Of a stretch of DNA of 64,000 nt, positions 10,081 through 18,444 are shown piece after piece (positions within the stretch are counted from its first letter, which is position 1; every line of letters starts with the position of its first letter). The notes under the pieces are model-generated. The model made no database searches. It saw only the letters and a list, made by a program, of their open reading frames with translations, and was not told the DNA's origin. The stretch is taken from contig DASZEN010000033.1 of NCBI GenBank assembly GCA_035940775.1, positions 344,459 through 408,458 on the forward strand. The letters are read 5' to 3'. A program made the position numbers and the translations under genes. Source of the DNA: DASQYE01 sp035940775. GTDB taxonomy: Bacteria > Acidobacteriota > Blastocatellia > Pyrinomonadales > Pyrinomonadaceae.

Positions 10081-10344
10081 TTAAGCGCGGCGGCTGCGGC
10101 CATTGCTCTCGGCAACTCGCTGCGCGACCTCATCCCTGTACTGACGCGCAAGCTCGTTGATGAAGGGCCCGTAATCGACGCCGCCCGTGCCCGGACTGCC
10201 TCCCGCTTTGCAGAGACGCCAGTACGCGGCGCGCTCCAGCGCGGCCTCGCCGCTCAAGGTTCCACGGCCTGTCAGGATGGCCGCGCGGTCACGCCATACG
10301 CCTTCGCAGATTTGCCGTATTTTCTCCGGGTCGATCAAGCTCAT
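10081..10344 (-). CDS. hypothetical protein downstream of rpoZ
   Basis: An 87-residue, probably helical, charged protein (MSLIDPEKIRQICEGVWRD...) I do not recognise. The ATG at 10344 has GAGGTG just upstream; a GTG at 10347 is the next alternative. It starts about 10 bp after the rpoZ stop, so the two are very likely co-transcribed. No signal peptide or membrane helix. Function unknown. Confidence 0.65.
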   Translation of the reverse strand: MSLIDPEKIRQICEGVWRDRAAILTGRGTLSGEAALERAAYWRLCKAGGSPGTGGVDYGPFINELARQYRDEVAQRVAESNGRSRRA

Positions 10345-10353
10345 CACACCTCG

Positions 10354-10623
10354 TCAGGCAGGCTGCCCGTCAACGCTCTTCTTTTGATCCTCGACCGTGA
10401 TCGTGAAGGGGACAAGCCCGAGCCTGGTTTCTTCAAGCGCGATGCTTGTATTTCTGCGCCTCCGTGTGTCGGCCTCTATACGCGGGCGCGCGCCGCGCTG
10501 TAGCTGCTTGCTGCGCAGGGCCGCGACGACGATCAAACGGAACTTTGAATCTATGCCCGGCCATTCGTCATCATGCGCGCCGTCGCCGGAGCCGTTGTTT
10601 GCGGTTCTGTCTTTTTCGGTCAT
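10354..10623 (-). CDS. rpoZ: DNA-directed RNA polymerase omega subunit
   Basis: Omega assists folding of beta' and assembly of RNA polymerase. The 89-residue protein has the family core FRLIVVAALRSKQLQRGARP (residues ~27-46), followed by a segment with IALEETRLGLVPF near residues 61-73. The frame is open upstream to 10848, but that part is unrelated, so I start at the ATG at 10623 (MTEKDRTANNG). The N-terminal ~20 residues are polar and probably disordered. Two unknown small genes follow closely. Confidence 0.88.
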   Translation of the reverse strand: MTEKDRTANNGSGDGAHDDEWPGIDSKFRLIVVAALRSKQLQRGARPRIEADTRRRRNTSIALEETRLGLVPFTITVEDQKKSVDGQPA

Positions 10624-10706
10624 AAGGTGCTTTTGACTCTCTACAGCGTCAGCTTTCTTTTCAAAATGAACATTGCAACGCGCGGCGCGCTGCAATCGGA
10701 TGATTC

Positions 10707-10859
10707 TTACAGGAACCTGAGCAGGCAAAACATGGTCGTCACGCCGAAAGCGGTTATGGCGATGATGTGTAACCAGCTCATCGTCGATTGACGACAATAC
10801 GGACATTTCATCATCGACATCCGCAGGATCGTTCCACAACGATGGCAATGCCTTTTCAT
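10707..10859 (-). CDS. zinc-ribbon, single-TM microprotein
   Basis: A 50-residue protein starting MKRHCHRCGTIL. It has two CxxC pairs (HCHRCG and KCPYCRQ, about 12 residues apart) forming a likely zinc ribbon, followed by one hydrophobic helix (LHIIAITAFGVTTMFCLL) to the C-terminus. The frame is open to 10901, and the ATG at 10859 gives the compact zinc-ribbon protein. It lies between rpoZ and the DnaJ-finger gene on the same strand. Function unknown; likely inner-membrane with the finger in the cytosol. Confidence 0.55.
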   Translation of the reverse strand: MKRHCHRCGTILRMSMMKCPYCRQSTMSWLHIIAITAFGVTTMFCLLRFL

Positions 10860-10934
10860 CACAGACCTGGCCCCTATCTTCAAGTTAGCTGTCTCTCTCA
10901 CTCTTTGCGCGCCTGCCTAAACTGTTGCGACTTA

Positions 10935-11174
10935 TCACCGACCGAAGACACGTCTCCATCCCGTCCCCGCGCACGTCAGGCAGGGGCTGGTCAGGTTGCG
11001 CCTGCCCGTGCCGCCACATTGCTGGCATTGTCCGGCCGGGTGCGCGACCAGAATATTGCCCTTCCCGCCGCAGACCATACACGACACCGTGTAGCCAGCC
11101 GAGATGGCCCGCTTTCCCGTTCCGATACACCACGCACACGTCTCCGGCGCAGTATTTCTCTGCGTTTGGCTCAT
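10935..11174 (-). CDS. stand-alone DnaJ-type zinc-finger microprotein
   Basis: A 79-residue protein with four CxxCxGxG motifs: CAWCIGTG, CMVCGGKG, CQQCGGTG and CLTCAGTG. This is the full set of the DnaJ cysteine-rich region, yet there is no J-domain and no C-terminal substrate-binding domain. In DnaJ these motifs bind two zinc ions and take part in substrate release and thiol chemistry. Similar small proteins could be chaperone adaptors or redox factors; this one is not assigned. The ATG at 11174 has GAAGG directly upstream. Confidence 0.75.
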   Translation of the reverse strand: MSQTQRNTAPETCAWCIGTGKRAISAGYTVSCMVCGGKGNILVAHPAGQCQQCGGTGRRNLTSPCLTCAGTGWRRVFGR

Positions 11175-11555
11175 CCTTCACCGTTTCTTAAAAAGCAGGT
11201 CGTAGCAGTCGGGCTGATAAGAATTAGTAGTAGTAGTGGTAGTGATAGGCTCCGCTTCAGAAGACAGGAATGTGCCGGATCGGGCGCGAGCCCTGGGAAC
11301 CGGTTTTCGATCGAATCGAGGGATGCTGCGGATGCATGCATCAATCTTCTCCTTCGCAGTGGTCGTGTTTGGAAAACAACAGACGGCACTAGGAGAAGAG
11401 CGACGCGCGCAAATCCTGATGTCGAGAGTATATTTTCTAAAGAGCAGCCGTTAATCTACGACCGGAGTATAGCATACAAACGGACACTTATGCTTGAGCA
11501 GCGCGCATGCTGATCGAGAGAGAGGCCCGGCGTTAGCAGTTCTATGCGGCTCTTA
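11175..11555. other. 381-bp intergenic region downstream of dnaB
   Basis: No convincing gene on either strand. It holds a short degenerate TAG triplet run near 11224-11245. It probably contains the promoter of the DnaJ-finger gene, but I could not place one. Confidence 0.5.
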
Positions 11556-12917
11556 TTACTCGCGCCACATGTTCTCGAATCTGGTAAATTCTTTGAGGAA
11601 TGCCAGTTTGACTGTGCCGGTCGGGCCATTGCGTTGTTTGGAGATGATGATCTCTGCGATTCCGGCGTTCTCTTCCGTGCGGTTGTACTGCTCCTCGCGG
11701 TAGATGAAGGCGACGACATCGGCGTCCTGTTCAATCGCGCCGCTTTCTCTGAGGTCTGCGAGTTGTGGGCGGTGGTCTGTGCGAGATTCGGGCGCGCGCG
11801 ACAGCTGCGAAAGCGCGATCAGCGGCACGTTCAATTCCTTCGCCAGGGCTTTCAGCTCGCGAGAGATTTGCGACACCTCCTGCTGGCGCGATTCGACGCG
11901 ACGCGACGAGCCGGACATTAGTTGCAGGTAGTCAACGATTATCAGGTCGAGCTTCTTCTGCTCGGCCGCCAAACGGCGCGCCTTCGCCCTCATCTCAAGG
12001 ACGGTGATGCCGGGCGTGTCGTCAATAAAGATTTTGGTTTCGGCCAGTGTGCCGAGCGCGCCCGCGAGCCGCGCCCACTCGTCGCGCGAAAGAAATCCGC
12101 TGCGGAAACGGTGCGCGTCCACGCGCCCTTCGGAACAGAGCATACGCATGACGAGCGATTCCTTGGACATCTCCAACGAAAAGACGCCGACCACGGCCTG
12201 CGCCTGAATCGCCGCGTTCTGGGCCAACGTCAGGCACAGGCTGGTCTTACCCATCGACGGGCGGGCGGCGACGATTATCAGGTCGGACGGCTGTAGACCC
12301 GAAGTCATCGAGTCGAACTCGTTAAAGCCCGTCGTCAGGCCCGTCAACATCGCCGAGCGACCGGCCATCTCCTGAACGTGTTCGAGCAATTGATCGGCAA
12401 TCGGCTTGACGTGCGCGAAGCCCTGACGGGTTCGCTCGTCGGCGAGCGCAAAGATCATCTGCTCGGCGTGATCCAGAATCTGCTGCGGCTCGTCCTCTTC
12501 CTCCAGCGCCTCGCTCGTAATCTTGTTCGCCGCATGGACGAGCTGGCGCAGCAGCGATTTCCCGCGCACCATGTCCGCGTAGTGCGAGATGTTGGCGAAG
12601 TGCGGCAGGCCCAGCATGAGGTTTGAGACGAAAGAGATACCGCCCACGGATTCGAGCGCGCCGTCGCGCCGAAGCTCTTCGCCGATCAGAATCGGGTTGA
12701 TCTCCGAGCCGCGCTCGAAGAGGGCGATCATGGCGATGAAGATGCGGCGATGCGATGGGACGTAGAAATCCTCTGGGCGCAATAGCTCTATGGCCTGGCT
12801 GATGAGACCGTTGTCGAGGATGATCGCGCCGAGGATGGCGCGCTCGGATTCGGAACTGTTCGGCAGAGGCCGTTCGAGAAGCTGGTCGCGCGCCGTATCG
12901 ACAGGAAAACTTGCCAT
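11556..12917 (-). CDS. dnaB: replicative DNA helicase DnaB
   Basis: Hexameric 5'-3' helicase of the replication fork. 453 residues. The N-terminal DnaB domain begins LPNSSESERAILGAII. The RecA-like C-terminal domain has Walker A (ARPSMGKTSL, near residue 220), Walker B (LDLIIVDYLQLM) and the C-terminal AFIYREEQYN motif. No intein or other insertion is visible. It lies last in the rpsF-rpsR-rplI-dnaB run, a very common bacterial order. The ATG at 12917 follows rplI by about 200 bp, in which a possible terminator lies. Confidence 0.97.
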   Translation of the reverse strand: MASFPVDTARDQLLERPLPNSSESERAILGAIILDNGLISQAIELLRPEDFYVPSHRRIFIAMIALFERGSEINPILIGEELRRDGALESVGGISFVSNLMLGLPHFANISHYADMVRGKSLLRQLVHAANKITSEALEEEDEPQQILDHAEQMIFALADERTRQGFAHVKPIADQLLEHVQEMAGRSAMLTGLTTGFNEFDSMTSGLQPSDLIIVAARPSMGKTSLCLTLAQNAAIQAQAVVGVFSLEMSKESLVMRMLCSEGRVDAHRFRSGFLSRDEWARLAGALGTLAETKIFIDDTPGITVLEMRAKARRLAAEQKKLDLIIVDYLQLMSGSSRRVESRQQEVSQISRELKALAKELNVPLIALSQLSRAPESRTDHRPQLADLRESGAIEQDADVVAFIYREEQYNRTEENAGIAEIIISKQRNGPTGTVKLAFLKEFTRFENMWRE

Positions 12918-12971
12918 CGGGAGACTTCTTTAAACTAACTTCCGTTTTAAGATGAAGGGCTGCGGATAAAG

Positions 12972-12991
12972 AAAAAACGGCCGCAAGCGGC
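12972..12991 (-). terminator. possible terminator after rplI
   Basis: On the minus strand a short GCCG-CTTG-CGGC hairpin (12980-12991) is followed by CG and six T residues. It lies between the rplI stop (13122) and the dnaB start, so dnaB may have its own promoter or depend on read-through. Confidence 0.4.
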
Positions 12992-13121
12992 GTCTTCGGC
13001 CCTTCGAGCGCCTTCTTGCGCTTCGTGCCGTGCAGAGAGCCGCGCTTGCAGCCGCGCACTATACTACAAGGCGCGCGCCCGCGACAACGACTATCGGTCG
13101 CGGTGCGGCGCACCCCGATTT

Positions 13122-13700
13122 TTATTCAGTCGAAGCGCCTTCTGACGCCGCTTCGGGAGCCGCCGCGCCCGGCGTTTCGTCTCCCGCCGCGCTCGCCCCG
13201 CCAGCCTCAGCCGCCGCCGCGGGCGCATCGCTCTGGCCGCCGCCGCCGCCCTCGGCTGTCACGACGACCGGAATCTCTACGTTCACCTCGCGGTGCAGGC
13301 GCACCTGAACCGAAAACTCGCCCACCTCCTTGATCGCCTCGGGAAGCCGTATGCGCTTGCGATCAACCTCGTAGCCGCGCTCTTTGAGCGCCTCCGCGAT
13401 GTCCATCGAAGTCACGGAACCGTAGAGGACGCCGTGCTCGCCGACCCTTCGCTGGAAATTCAGGCTGAGGCGGCCCATCTCCGTGGCCTGCAACTCGGCC
13501 GAGCCGCGCTCCTTCGCCTCTTTCTTCAAGAGCGCGGCGCGTTCCTGCTCGATCTGCTTGACGTTGCTGGCCGTGGCCTTGACGGCGAGCTTGCGCGGCA
13601 ACAGATAATTGCGCGCGTAGCCCGCTTTGACCCTGACGATCTCGCCGCGTGCGCCGAGATCATCTATGTCCTCGCGCAGCAGAACCTGTGTGTTTGCCAT
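13122..13700 (-). CDS. rplI: 50S ribosomal protein L9
   Basis: Two-domain protein of the large subunit, 192 residues against about 150 in most bacteria. The N-terminal RNA-binding domain shows VLLREDIDDLGARGEIVRVKAGYARNYLLPRKLA in shortened form (VKAGYARNYLLPRK), followed by the long helix and the C-terminal domain ending near VEIPVVV. The extra ~45 residues are Ala/Gly/Glu-rich and probably disordered. It lies 25 bp after rpsR. Confidence 0.96.
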   Translation of the reverse strand: MANTQVLLREDIDDLGARGEIVRVKAGYARNYLLPRKLAVKATASNVKQIEQERAALLKKEAKERGSAELQATEMGRLSLNFQRRVGEHGVLYGSVTSMDIAEALKERGYEVDRKRIRLPEAIKEVGEFSVQVRLHREVNVEIPVVVTAEGGGGGQSDAPAAAAEAGGASAAGDETPGAAAPEAASEGASTE

Positions 13701-13724
13701 CTGTGGTCTCCCCTCTCTTCCCGG

Positions 13725-14060
13725 TTAAGCCGTGGCGTAAGGCAGCAGCGCTATATTGCGCGCCCGCTTGATCGCTTCGGCGAGCATACGCTGGTGCGTC
13801 GCGCATGAGCCGGAGATGCGACGCGGCAAAATCTTACCGCGCTCTGGAATGTAGTTCTGCAACAACCTCACATCCTTGAAGTCTATGAGATCGACCTTCT
13901 CTATGCAGAAGCGGCAAACTTTGCGGCGGTGCATACGCCGTCCGCCACCACCACCGCGCCCGCCGCGCTCACGTCCACCACCGCCGCCGCCACCGCGGCC
14001 TCCGTCCATATCATCGTCGCGGTCAAAGCCACGATCACGGTCATCATAATTTCTAGACAT
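13725..14060 (-). CDS. rpsR: 30S ribosomal protein S18 with Arg-Gly-rich N-terminal tail
   Basis: The S18 core occupies residues ~41-111 (RKVCRFCIEKVDLIDFKD, ILPRRISGSCATHQRMLAEAIKRAR) and keeps the cysteines of a zinc-binding type S18. It is preceded by about 40 residues of Asp/Arg followed by Gly/Arg runs (an RGG-like tail), making 111 residues instead of ~75-90. S18 binds S6 in the small-subunit platform; rpsF is the next gene upstream. The start at 14060 has good spacing and no better internal ATG at the core boundary except MHRRKV. Confidence 0.95.
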   Translation of the reverse strand: MSRNYDDRDRGFDRDDDMDGGRGGGGGGGRERGGRGGGGGRRMHRRKVCRFCIEKVDLIDFKDVRLLQNYIPERGKILPRRISGSCATHQRMLAEAIKRARNIALLPYATA

Positions 14061-14224
14061 AATCTCTCCTATCCAAAATCCTCACAGGGTAAGCGACCAG
14101 AGGGCTTTTGCGCTTCTGTGCGGAGTCCCTGCCGGGACGGCCCCGCATGCTCCTACTGCCCCGTCGCCCGGTCAATCACGATCCTCAAAAACCGTGCGCG
14201 CCGCAGAAGACGAAGAAGTGCACG

Positions 14225-14659
14225 TCAGCCTTCGTCCTCATCAGCGGCCGCCGTCGCGGTCGCCGCGCCGCCACCACCGCGCACGTCGCCGCCGCGTGAC
14301 GCGAAGGGCCGCTTGCTGGCTTTGCGCGCGCGTTTCGCCTTGAACTTCTCGGCGCGCCGTCGATCTTCGTCAACACGAACCGTAATGTAACGTATGATCT
14401 GATCGTTGACGCGCATGCGTCGCTCAAGCTCGGCGATCTCGCGGCCGGAGCCTTCGACCTCGAACAGCACGTAAATGCCTTCGTTCTTGCGCTCAATCGG
14501 ATAGGCCAGATTGCGCCTGCCCATATTCTCGTTTTTGGTGACTACGCCGCCCTGATCCGTGATGATCTGTTGCAGGCTTTCACTCAGGCGTGTGACATCC
14601 TCATCGCTCGCGCCCGCGTCGATGATAAACATCACTTCATAGACTCTTTGATCTGCCAA
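14225..14659 (-). CDS. rpsF: 30S ribosomal protein S6
   Basis: Partner of S18 in the small subunit. 144 residues. The ferredoxin-like core runs from YEVMFIIDAGASDEDV to RMRVNDQIIRYITVRVDED (residue ~100). A basic then Gly/Arg/Ala-rich acidic-ended tail follows (SKRPFASRGGDVRGGGG). It heads the rpsF-rpsR-rplI-dnaB group on the minus strand, downstream of pth. I looked for, but could not place, an S6:S18 leader motif in the 156 bp upstream. Confidence 0.96.
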   Translation of the reverse strand: MADQRVYEVMFIIDAGASDEDVTRLSESLQQIITDQGGVVTKNENMGRRNLAYPIERKNEGIYVLFEVEGSGREIAELERRMRVNDQIIRYITVRVDEDRRRAEKFKAKRARKASKRPFASRGGDVRGGGGAATATAAADEDEG

Positions 14660-14815
14660 AACTCATCCTCCTCTTGGATGTCTAGCCTCATCTCTCTCTC
14701 GTTCAGGATGAAGCGGGAAGGAAATAATTAGAGACGACGAGGGCCAAATGCTGAATGATGAAAGGACGGGCTGTGCTGTATTTCATTCCGCGTTCATCAC
14801 CAGCGACCTCGTCGC

Positions 14816-15382
14816 TCAGTTATATTGCGCCATCGCTTTATCAATGCCGTCTCTGAGGACGGCGCGAAGCGCGTCGGCGCTTCTCTCTAAAATCTTTTCC
14901 ACGTCGGCGCGCGCGCTCTGCGGAAATTCGTCGAGCACAAAGCGCCTGGTATCGCTGACCGGATGCTCGGGCTGGATGCCTATACGCAGGCGTATGAACT
15001 CATCCGTCCTGAGCGCCGCGATGATCGACTTCAAACCGTTGTGTCCACCGGCCGAGCCGCGCGCGCGCAAGCGTATCGTTCCGAAGGGCAGCGCCAGATC
15101 ATCGCTGATGACGATCAAAGAACCGGGGCCAGTATCGCGCAGCTCATGCTTTCTGAGCAGACACGCGACCGCTTCGCCGCTCAGGTTCATATAGGTCTGC
15201 GGCTTGACCAGCTCGACTCGCTCGCCTTCGATCAGAGCCCGCCCGACGAGAGAGCGACACTCGGTGCGCTTGACGGCCGCGCCCGCCTCGCGCGCCAGCC
15301 AATCAACGAGCATGAAGCCCAGATTGTGGCGCGTCCACGCATACTGCGCGCCCGGATTGCCAAGCCCAACGACGAGACGCAT
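14816..15382 (-). CDS. pth: peptidyl-tRNA hydrolase
   Basis: Cleaves peptidyl-tRNA released from stalled ribosomes. 188 residues from the ATG at 15382 (MRLVVGLGNPG). The frame extends upstream to 15415, but that adds only a hydrophobic stretch not found in Pth. Family residues are in place: the catalytic His19 in TRHNLGF, the Asn in KPQTYMNLSGEAV, and the Asp in VISDDLALPFG. It sits between rplY and rpsF on the same strand, a common arrangement. Confidence 0.95.
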   Translation of the reverse strand: MRLVVGLGNPGAQYAWTRHNLGFMLVDWLAREAGAAVKRTECRSLVGRALIEGERVELVKPQTYMNLSGEAVACLLRKHELRDTGPGSLIVISDDLALPFGTIRLRARGSAGGHNGLKSIIAALRTDEFIRLRIGIQPEHPVSDTRRFVLDEFPQSARADVEKILERSADALRAVLRDGIDKAMAQYN

Positions 15383-15484
15383 GACAAAAAGCAAAAGGTA
15401 TAAGGCGCATAGCAAAAGCGAGGACGAAAAGCACGGGTTTGAATGCGCCCCGGCAGCCCCGTTTTTCTAGTACCCTTCTCCTTT

Positions 15485-16150
15485 TTACTTCTCTTCCTCT
15501 TCCTCTTCCTTCTTGCCCTTGCCGATAACTTCCGGCTCGGCGGGCTCCTCTTCGGTCGCCGCAGGAGTCTCGACCGGCTCTTCGCGCACGACGCCGACGG
15601 TCGCGATAACCGCCTCGGGAGATTCCAGTATCTCTATCTTCTCGTCCGCCGGGATGTCCGAGACGTGCAGCACGTCGTGGACGCCCAGGTTCGAGACATC
15701 GACGTTGATCGCATCGGGGATGTTGCGCGGGTCGCAGCGCACCTCTATATCGCGGATGATCTGTTCGAGGTGGCCCTCCTGATCGCGCACGCCTATGGGC
15801 TCGCCCACCAGATGAAGCGGCACGGTGACTTCGATCTTCTGACCGCGCACGAGCCTCTTCAGGTCGGCATGCACGAGGCGGCCGCGTACGGGGTCTATCT
15901 GGCGATCATGGAACATCACTTCGCTCGCGCCGACGCCCTCGACATCAATCGTGAAGATCGAGTTGTGCCCGGAGTCGGAGCGCAATATGGCCGCCAGCTC
16001 GCGCAACGGAGCGGCCGCCGACACCGCTTCGCCTTCGCCGCCATAAACCGTGACCGGCACGAGGCCCTCGCGGCGGACTCTGCCCGCATCGTTTTTGCCG
16101 CGCCCCTGGCGCACAACAGCGCGGACGATAATCTCTTTTCTTTCTGCCAT
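15485..16150 (-). CDS. rplY: 50S ribosomal protein L25 (CTC family)
   Basis: Binds 5S rRNA. 221 residues from the ATG at 16150 (MAERKEIIV). The L25 domain occupies about residues 1-95 (GKNDAGRVRREGLVPVTVYGG), and the TL5/CTC C-terminal beta domain about 96-190 (VPLHLVGEPIGV, DVSNLGVHDVLHVSDI). An acidic tail ends in a run of Glu. The frame is open to 16222, but the extra 24 residues do not resemble L25. It is followed by pth 100 bp later. Confidence 0.94.
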   Translation of the reverse strand: MAERKEIIVRAVVRQGRGKNDAGRVRREGLVPVTVYGGEGEAVSAAAPLRELAAILRSDSGHNSIFTIDVEGVGASEVMFHDRQIDPVRGRLVHADLKRLVRGQKIEVTVPLHLVGEPIGVRDQEGHLEQIIRDIEVRCDPRNIPDAINVDVSNLGVHDVLHVSDIPADEKIEILESPEAVIATVGVVREEPVETPAATEEEPAEPEVIGKGKKEEEEEEK

Positions 16151-16330
16151 AATAAGGCTCTCTCTCCTTTTGTAAGCAATCGGGCACGGCCGACGCCTGG
16201 CCGGAAAACATGACGCGGCCAAAAGCGCGCCGGTTTTGCGCCCGGAAATCGCCGACTCCGATCCTCTCCAAATTGTCTTGCTGAAAGACGCGAGCGCCGC
16301 GCTCGACCGTTTTCTTTCAGTGTTTGCCCT

Positions 16331-17278
16331 TCACACGAAGAGCGAAGAGACGCTCGTCTCCTCGTGGATCGACTTAATCGCTTTCGCTAACAGCGGCGCG
16401 ATGCTCAGAACCTTGATATTGGTCAACTCACAACCGCGATCACGAAGGGGGATCGTATTTGTGATAACCATCTGCTCGATGTCGGACTGTTCAAGCTGCT
16501 CGCAGGCTCGCCCCGACAAGACGGCGTGCGTAAAACAGGCGTGAATGCGCTCGGCCCCGGCCTCCTTGAGCGCGCGCGCCACCTTCGTCAAGGAACCGCC
16601 CGTATCGCACATATCATCGATGATCAAACAACTTCGACCCTGAACATTTCCGACGACATTCATCACTTCGGCGACGTTGGCCTTCTCGCGCCGCTTATCG
16701 CAGAGCGCCAGATCGGCGTTCAGGCGCTTGGCGTAAGCGCGCGCGCGTTCGGCGCCGCCCGTATCGGGCGCGACCACCGTCAGATTCGCCAGCGGGTTTC
16801 GCTGGTAATAACCGATCATCACCGGAGCGGCGTAGAGGTGATCTACCGGAACGTCAAAGAACCCTTGAATCTGCGAGGCGTGCAGGTCAATCGTCAGAAT
16901 CCTTTGCGCCCCGGCCGTGACCATCAGGTTCGCCACCAGCTTGGCCGCAATCGGCACGCGCGGGCGATCTTTCTTGTCGGAGCGCGCGTAGCCGTAATAG
17001 GGAATCACAGCCGTCACGCGCTCGGCCGATGCCCGTCGAAAAGCGTCGAGCATGACGAGCAGCTCCATCAGATTAGCGTCCGTCGGCGGGCACGTGGGCT
17101 GGACTATAAAGATGTCGCTGCCCCGGACATTCTCTTCGATCTGAAAATTGTACTCGCCGTCGGAGAAACGCTCCGTGACGGCGCGCCCCGGATCGCAGCT
17201 CAGGTAATGGCAAATCTCCTCGGCCAGAGCGCGATTGGCGTTGCCCGTAAAGACTTTAATGCCGCCTGTTGTACTCAT
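16331..17278 (-). CDS. prs: ribose-phosphate pyrophosphokinase
   Basis: Makes PRPP from ribose 5-phosphate and ATP for purine, pyrimidine, His and Trp synthesis. 315 residues, family length. Motifs: IFIVQPTCPPTDANLMELL, DLHASQIQGFF (metal-binding His), the flexible-loop region VVAPDTGGAERARAYAKRL, and the PRPP-binding loop IIDDMCDTGGS. It lies downstream of tRNA-Gln and ispE and upstream of rplY, all on the minus strand. Confidence 0.97.
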   Translation of the reverse strand: MSTTGGIKVFTGNANRALAEEICHYLSCDPGRAVTERFSDGEYNFQIEENVRGSDIFIVQPTCPPTDANLMELLVMLDAFRRASAERVTAVIPYYGYARSDKKDRPRVPIAAKLVANLMVTAGAQRILTIDLHASQIQGFFDVPVDHLYAAPVMIGYYQRNPLANLTVVAPDTGGAERARAYAKRLNADLALCDKRREKANVAEVMNVVGNVQGRSCLIIDDMCDTGGSLTKVARALKEAGAERIHACFTHAVLSGRACEQLEQSDIEQMVITNTIPLRDRGCELTNIKVLSIAPLLAKAIKSIHEETSVSSLFV

Positions 17279-17363
17279 AGATTAGATGTCGGATGCCGGA
17301 TGCCAGATGGTTAGCGATTCGCCCCTGCATATCTGACACCCAGCATCTGACTTCTGATTAAAT

Positions 17364-17438
17364 TGGCTGGGGCGGGTGGATTCGAACCAACGAATGCCGG
17401 TTCCAAAGACCGGTGCCTTACCACTTGGCTACGCCCCA
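17364..17438 (-). tRNA. tRNA-Gln (anticodon TTG)
   Basis: The minus strand folds as a cloverleaf: acceptor TGGGGCG/CGCCCCA, anticodon stem CCGGT/ACCGG enclosing loop CTTTGGA with anticodon TTG, and T-loop GTTCGAATC. Discriminator G and an encoded CCA end follow. It lies between ispE and prs. Confidence 0.95.
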
Positions 17439-17457
17439 ATATCAATTCCACAAAAGC

Positions 17458-18381
17458 TCAGGCATGCTCAAGCAGACGGGCGCACGGGCCGAGGGCCTCG
17501 ATGTATGCGGCCCGCTTGAGCGTCATACAAGAGAAGACGCGCCATCCGCTTTCCGCTCTCAACCGATGGGCGGCGCGCTCCCGCAATTCACCGTTGTCAA
17601 AGATACCGAAGACGCTCGCGCCGCTTCCCGCCAACAAACTGCCGCGCGCTCCCGCCCGCATTAAAGCATTCCTCGCGCGCTCGATCTCCGGTTCGAGGCG
17701 AAGCACCACCCGCTCAAAGTCATTATGCAGATGGTACGGAAGCAAATCCGGAAATTGCGCGTCCGCGCGAGAAATAGAGAGAATAATGTTGCCACTTGCC
17801 TTTGTCAAGGCGGGCGCGCTCAACGCTTTGTAGGCTTCCCCGGTCAATACTTCGACCGGCGGCGTCACCACGACCAAGTGCGTTTCGGCCACGTCCGCGA
17901 GCGGCGAAATCTCGTCGCCGAGCCCACGGCCTTCGGCCGTCCCACCCGTGAAAAAGAAGGGCACATCAGCGCCTAAGCGCGCGCCCAGCTTCGCCAGCTC
18001 GCGGCCCGTCGCCGCGACCCGCCATAAATGGGCCAGACCGAGCAGCGCCGTGGCTGCGTTTGAAGAGCCGCCCCCCAGTCCGCCCCCGGCCGGAATGCGC
18101 TTTTCCAGGCTGATGGTGACCCCCTTCCTGACGCCGTATCTGTCGCGAAGCGCGGCGGCCGCACGATAAACCAGATTGCTTTCGTCAACGGGGATGCCGG
18201 GCGCGTCACATTGAATCTCAATTCGCTCGTCGGCGCGCACGCTCAAGTGCAAATCGTCATGGAGCGTGACGGTTTGAAAGACGGTGTGCAGTTCGTGGTA
18301 CTCGTCCGGGCGACGACCGAGGACGTGGAGCGTCCAGTTGATCTTGGCGAATGAAGGAAGCGTCAGGGTGTCATCCAACAC
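17458..18381 (-). CDS. ispE: 4-diphosphocytidyl-2-C-methyl-D-erythritol kinase
   Basis: Phosphorylates CDP-methylerythritol in the MEP pathway to isoprenoid precursors. 307 residues. GHMP-kinase hallmarks: Lys13 in SFAKINW, the glycine-rich ATP loop PAGGGLGGGSSNAA at 97-110, an Asp in GADVPFFFTGG, and a C-terminal GSLLAGSGASVFG motif. Its stop lies 20 bp before the tRNA-Gln 5' end, so the tRNA may be processed from the same transcript. Confidence 0.95.
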   Translation of the reverse strand: MLDDTLTLPSFAKINWTLHVLGRRPDEYHELHTVFQTVTLHDDLHLSVRADERIEIQCDAPGIPVDESNLVYRAAAALRDRYGVRKGVTISLEKRIPAGGGLGGGSSNAATALLGLAHLWRVAATGRELAKLGARLGADVPFFFTGGTAEGRGLGDEISPLADVAETHLVVVTPPVEVLTGEAYKALSAPALTKASGNIILSISRADAQFPDLLPYHLHNDFERVVLRLEPEIERARNALMRAGARGSLLAGSGASVFGIFDNGELRERAAHRLRAESGWRVFSCMTLKRAAYIEALGPCARLLEHA

Positions 18382-18444
18382 GATGGGCGGCTGACCTCCG
18401 TAAAGCGCCAGCCGCCCTCCCTTGTATCCTGAAAATGAAGAGCG

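Noticed and set aside
14660..14816. S6:S18 autoregulatory leader before rpsF
   Set aside because: I could not identify the paired structure with its conserved CCG bulge by eye.
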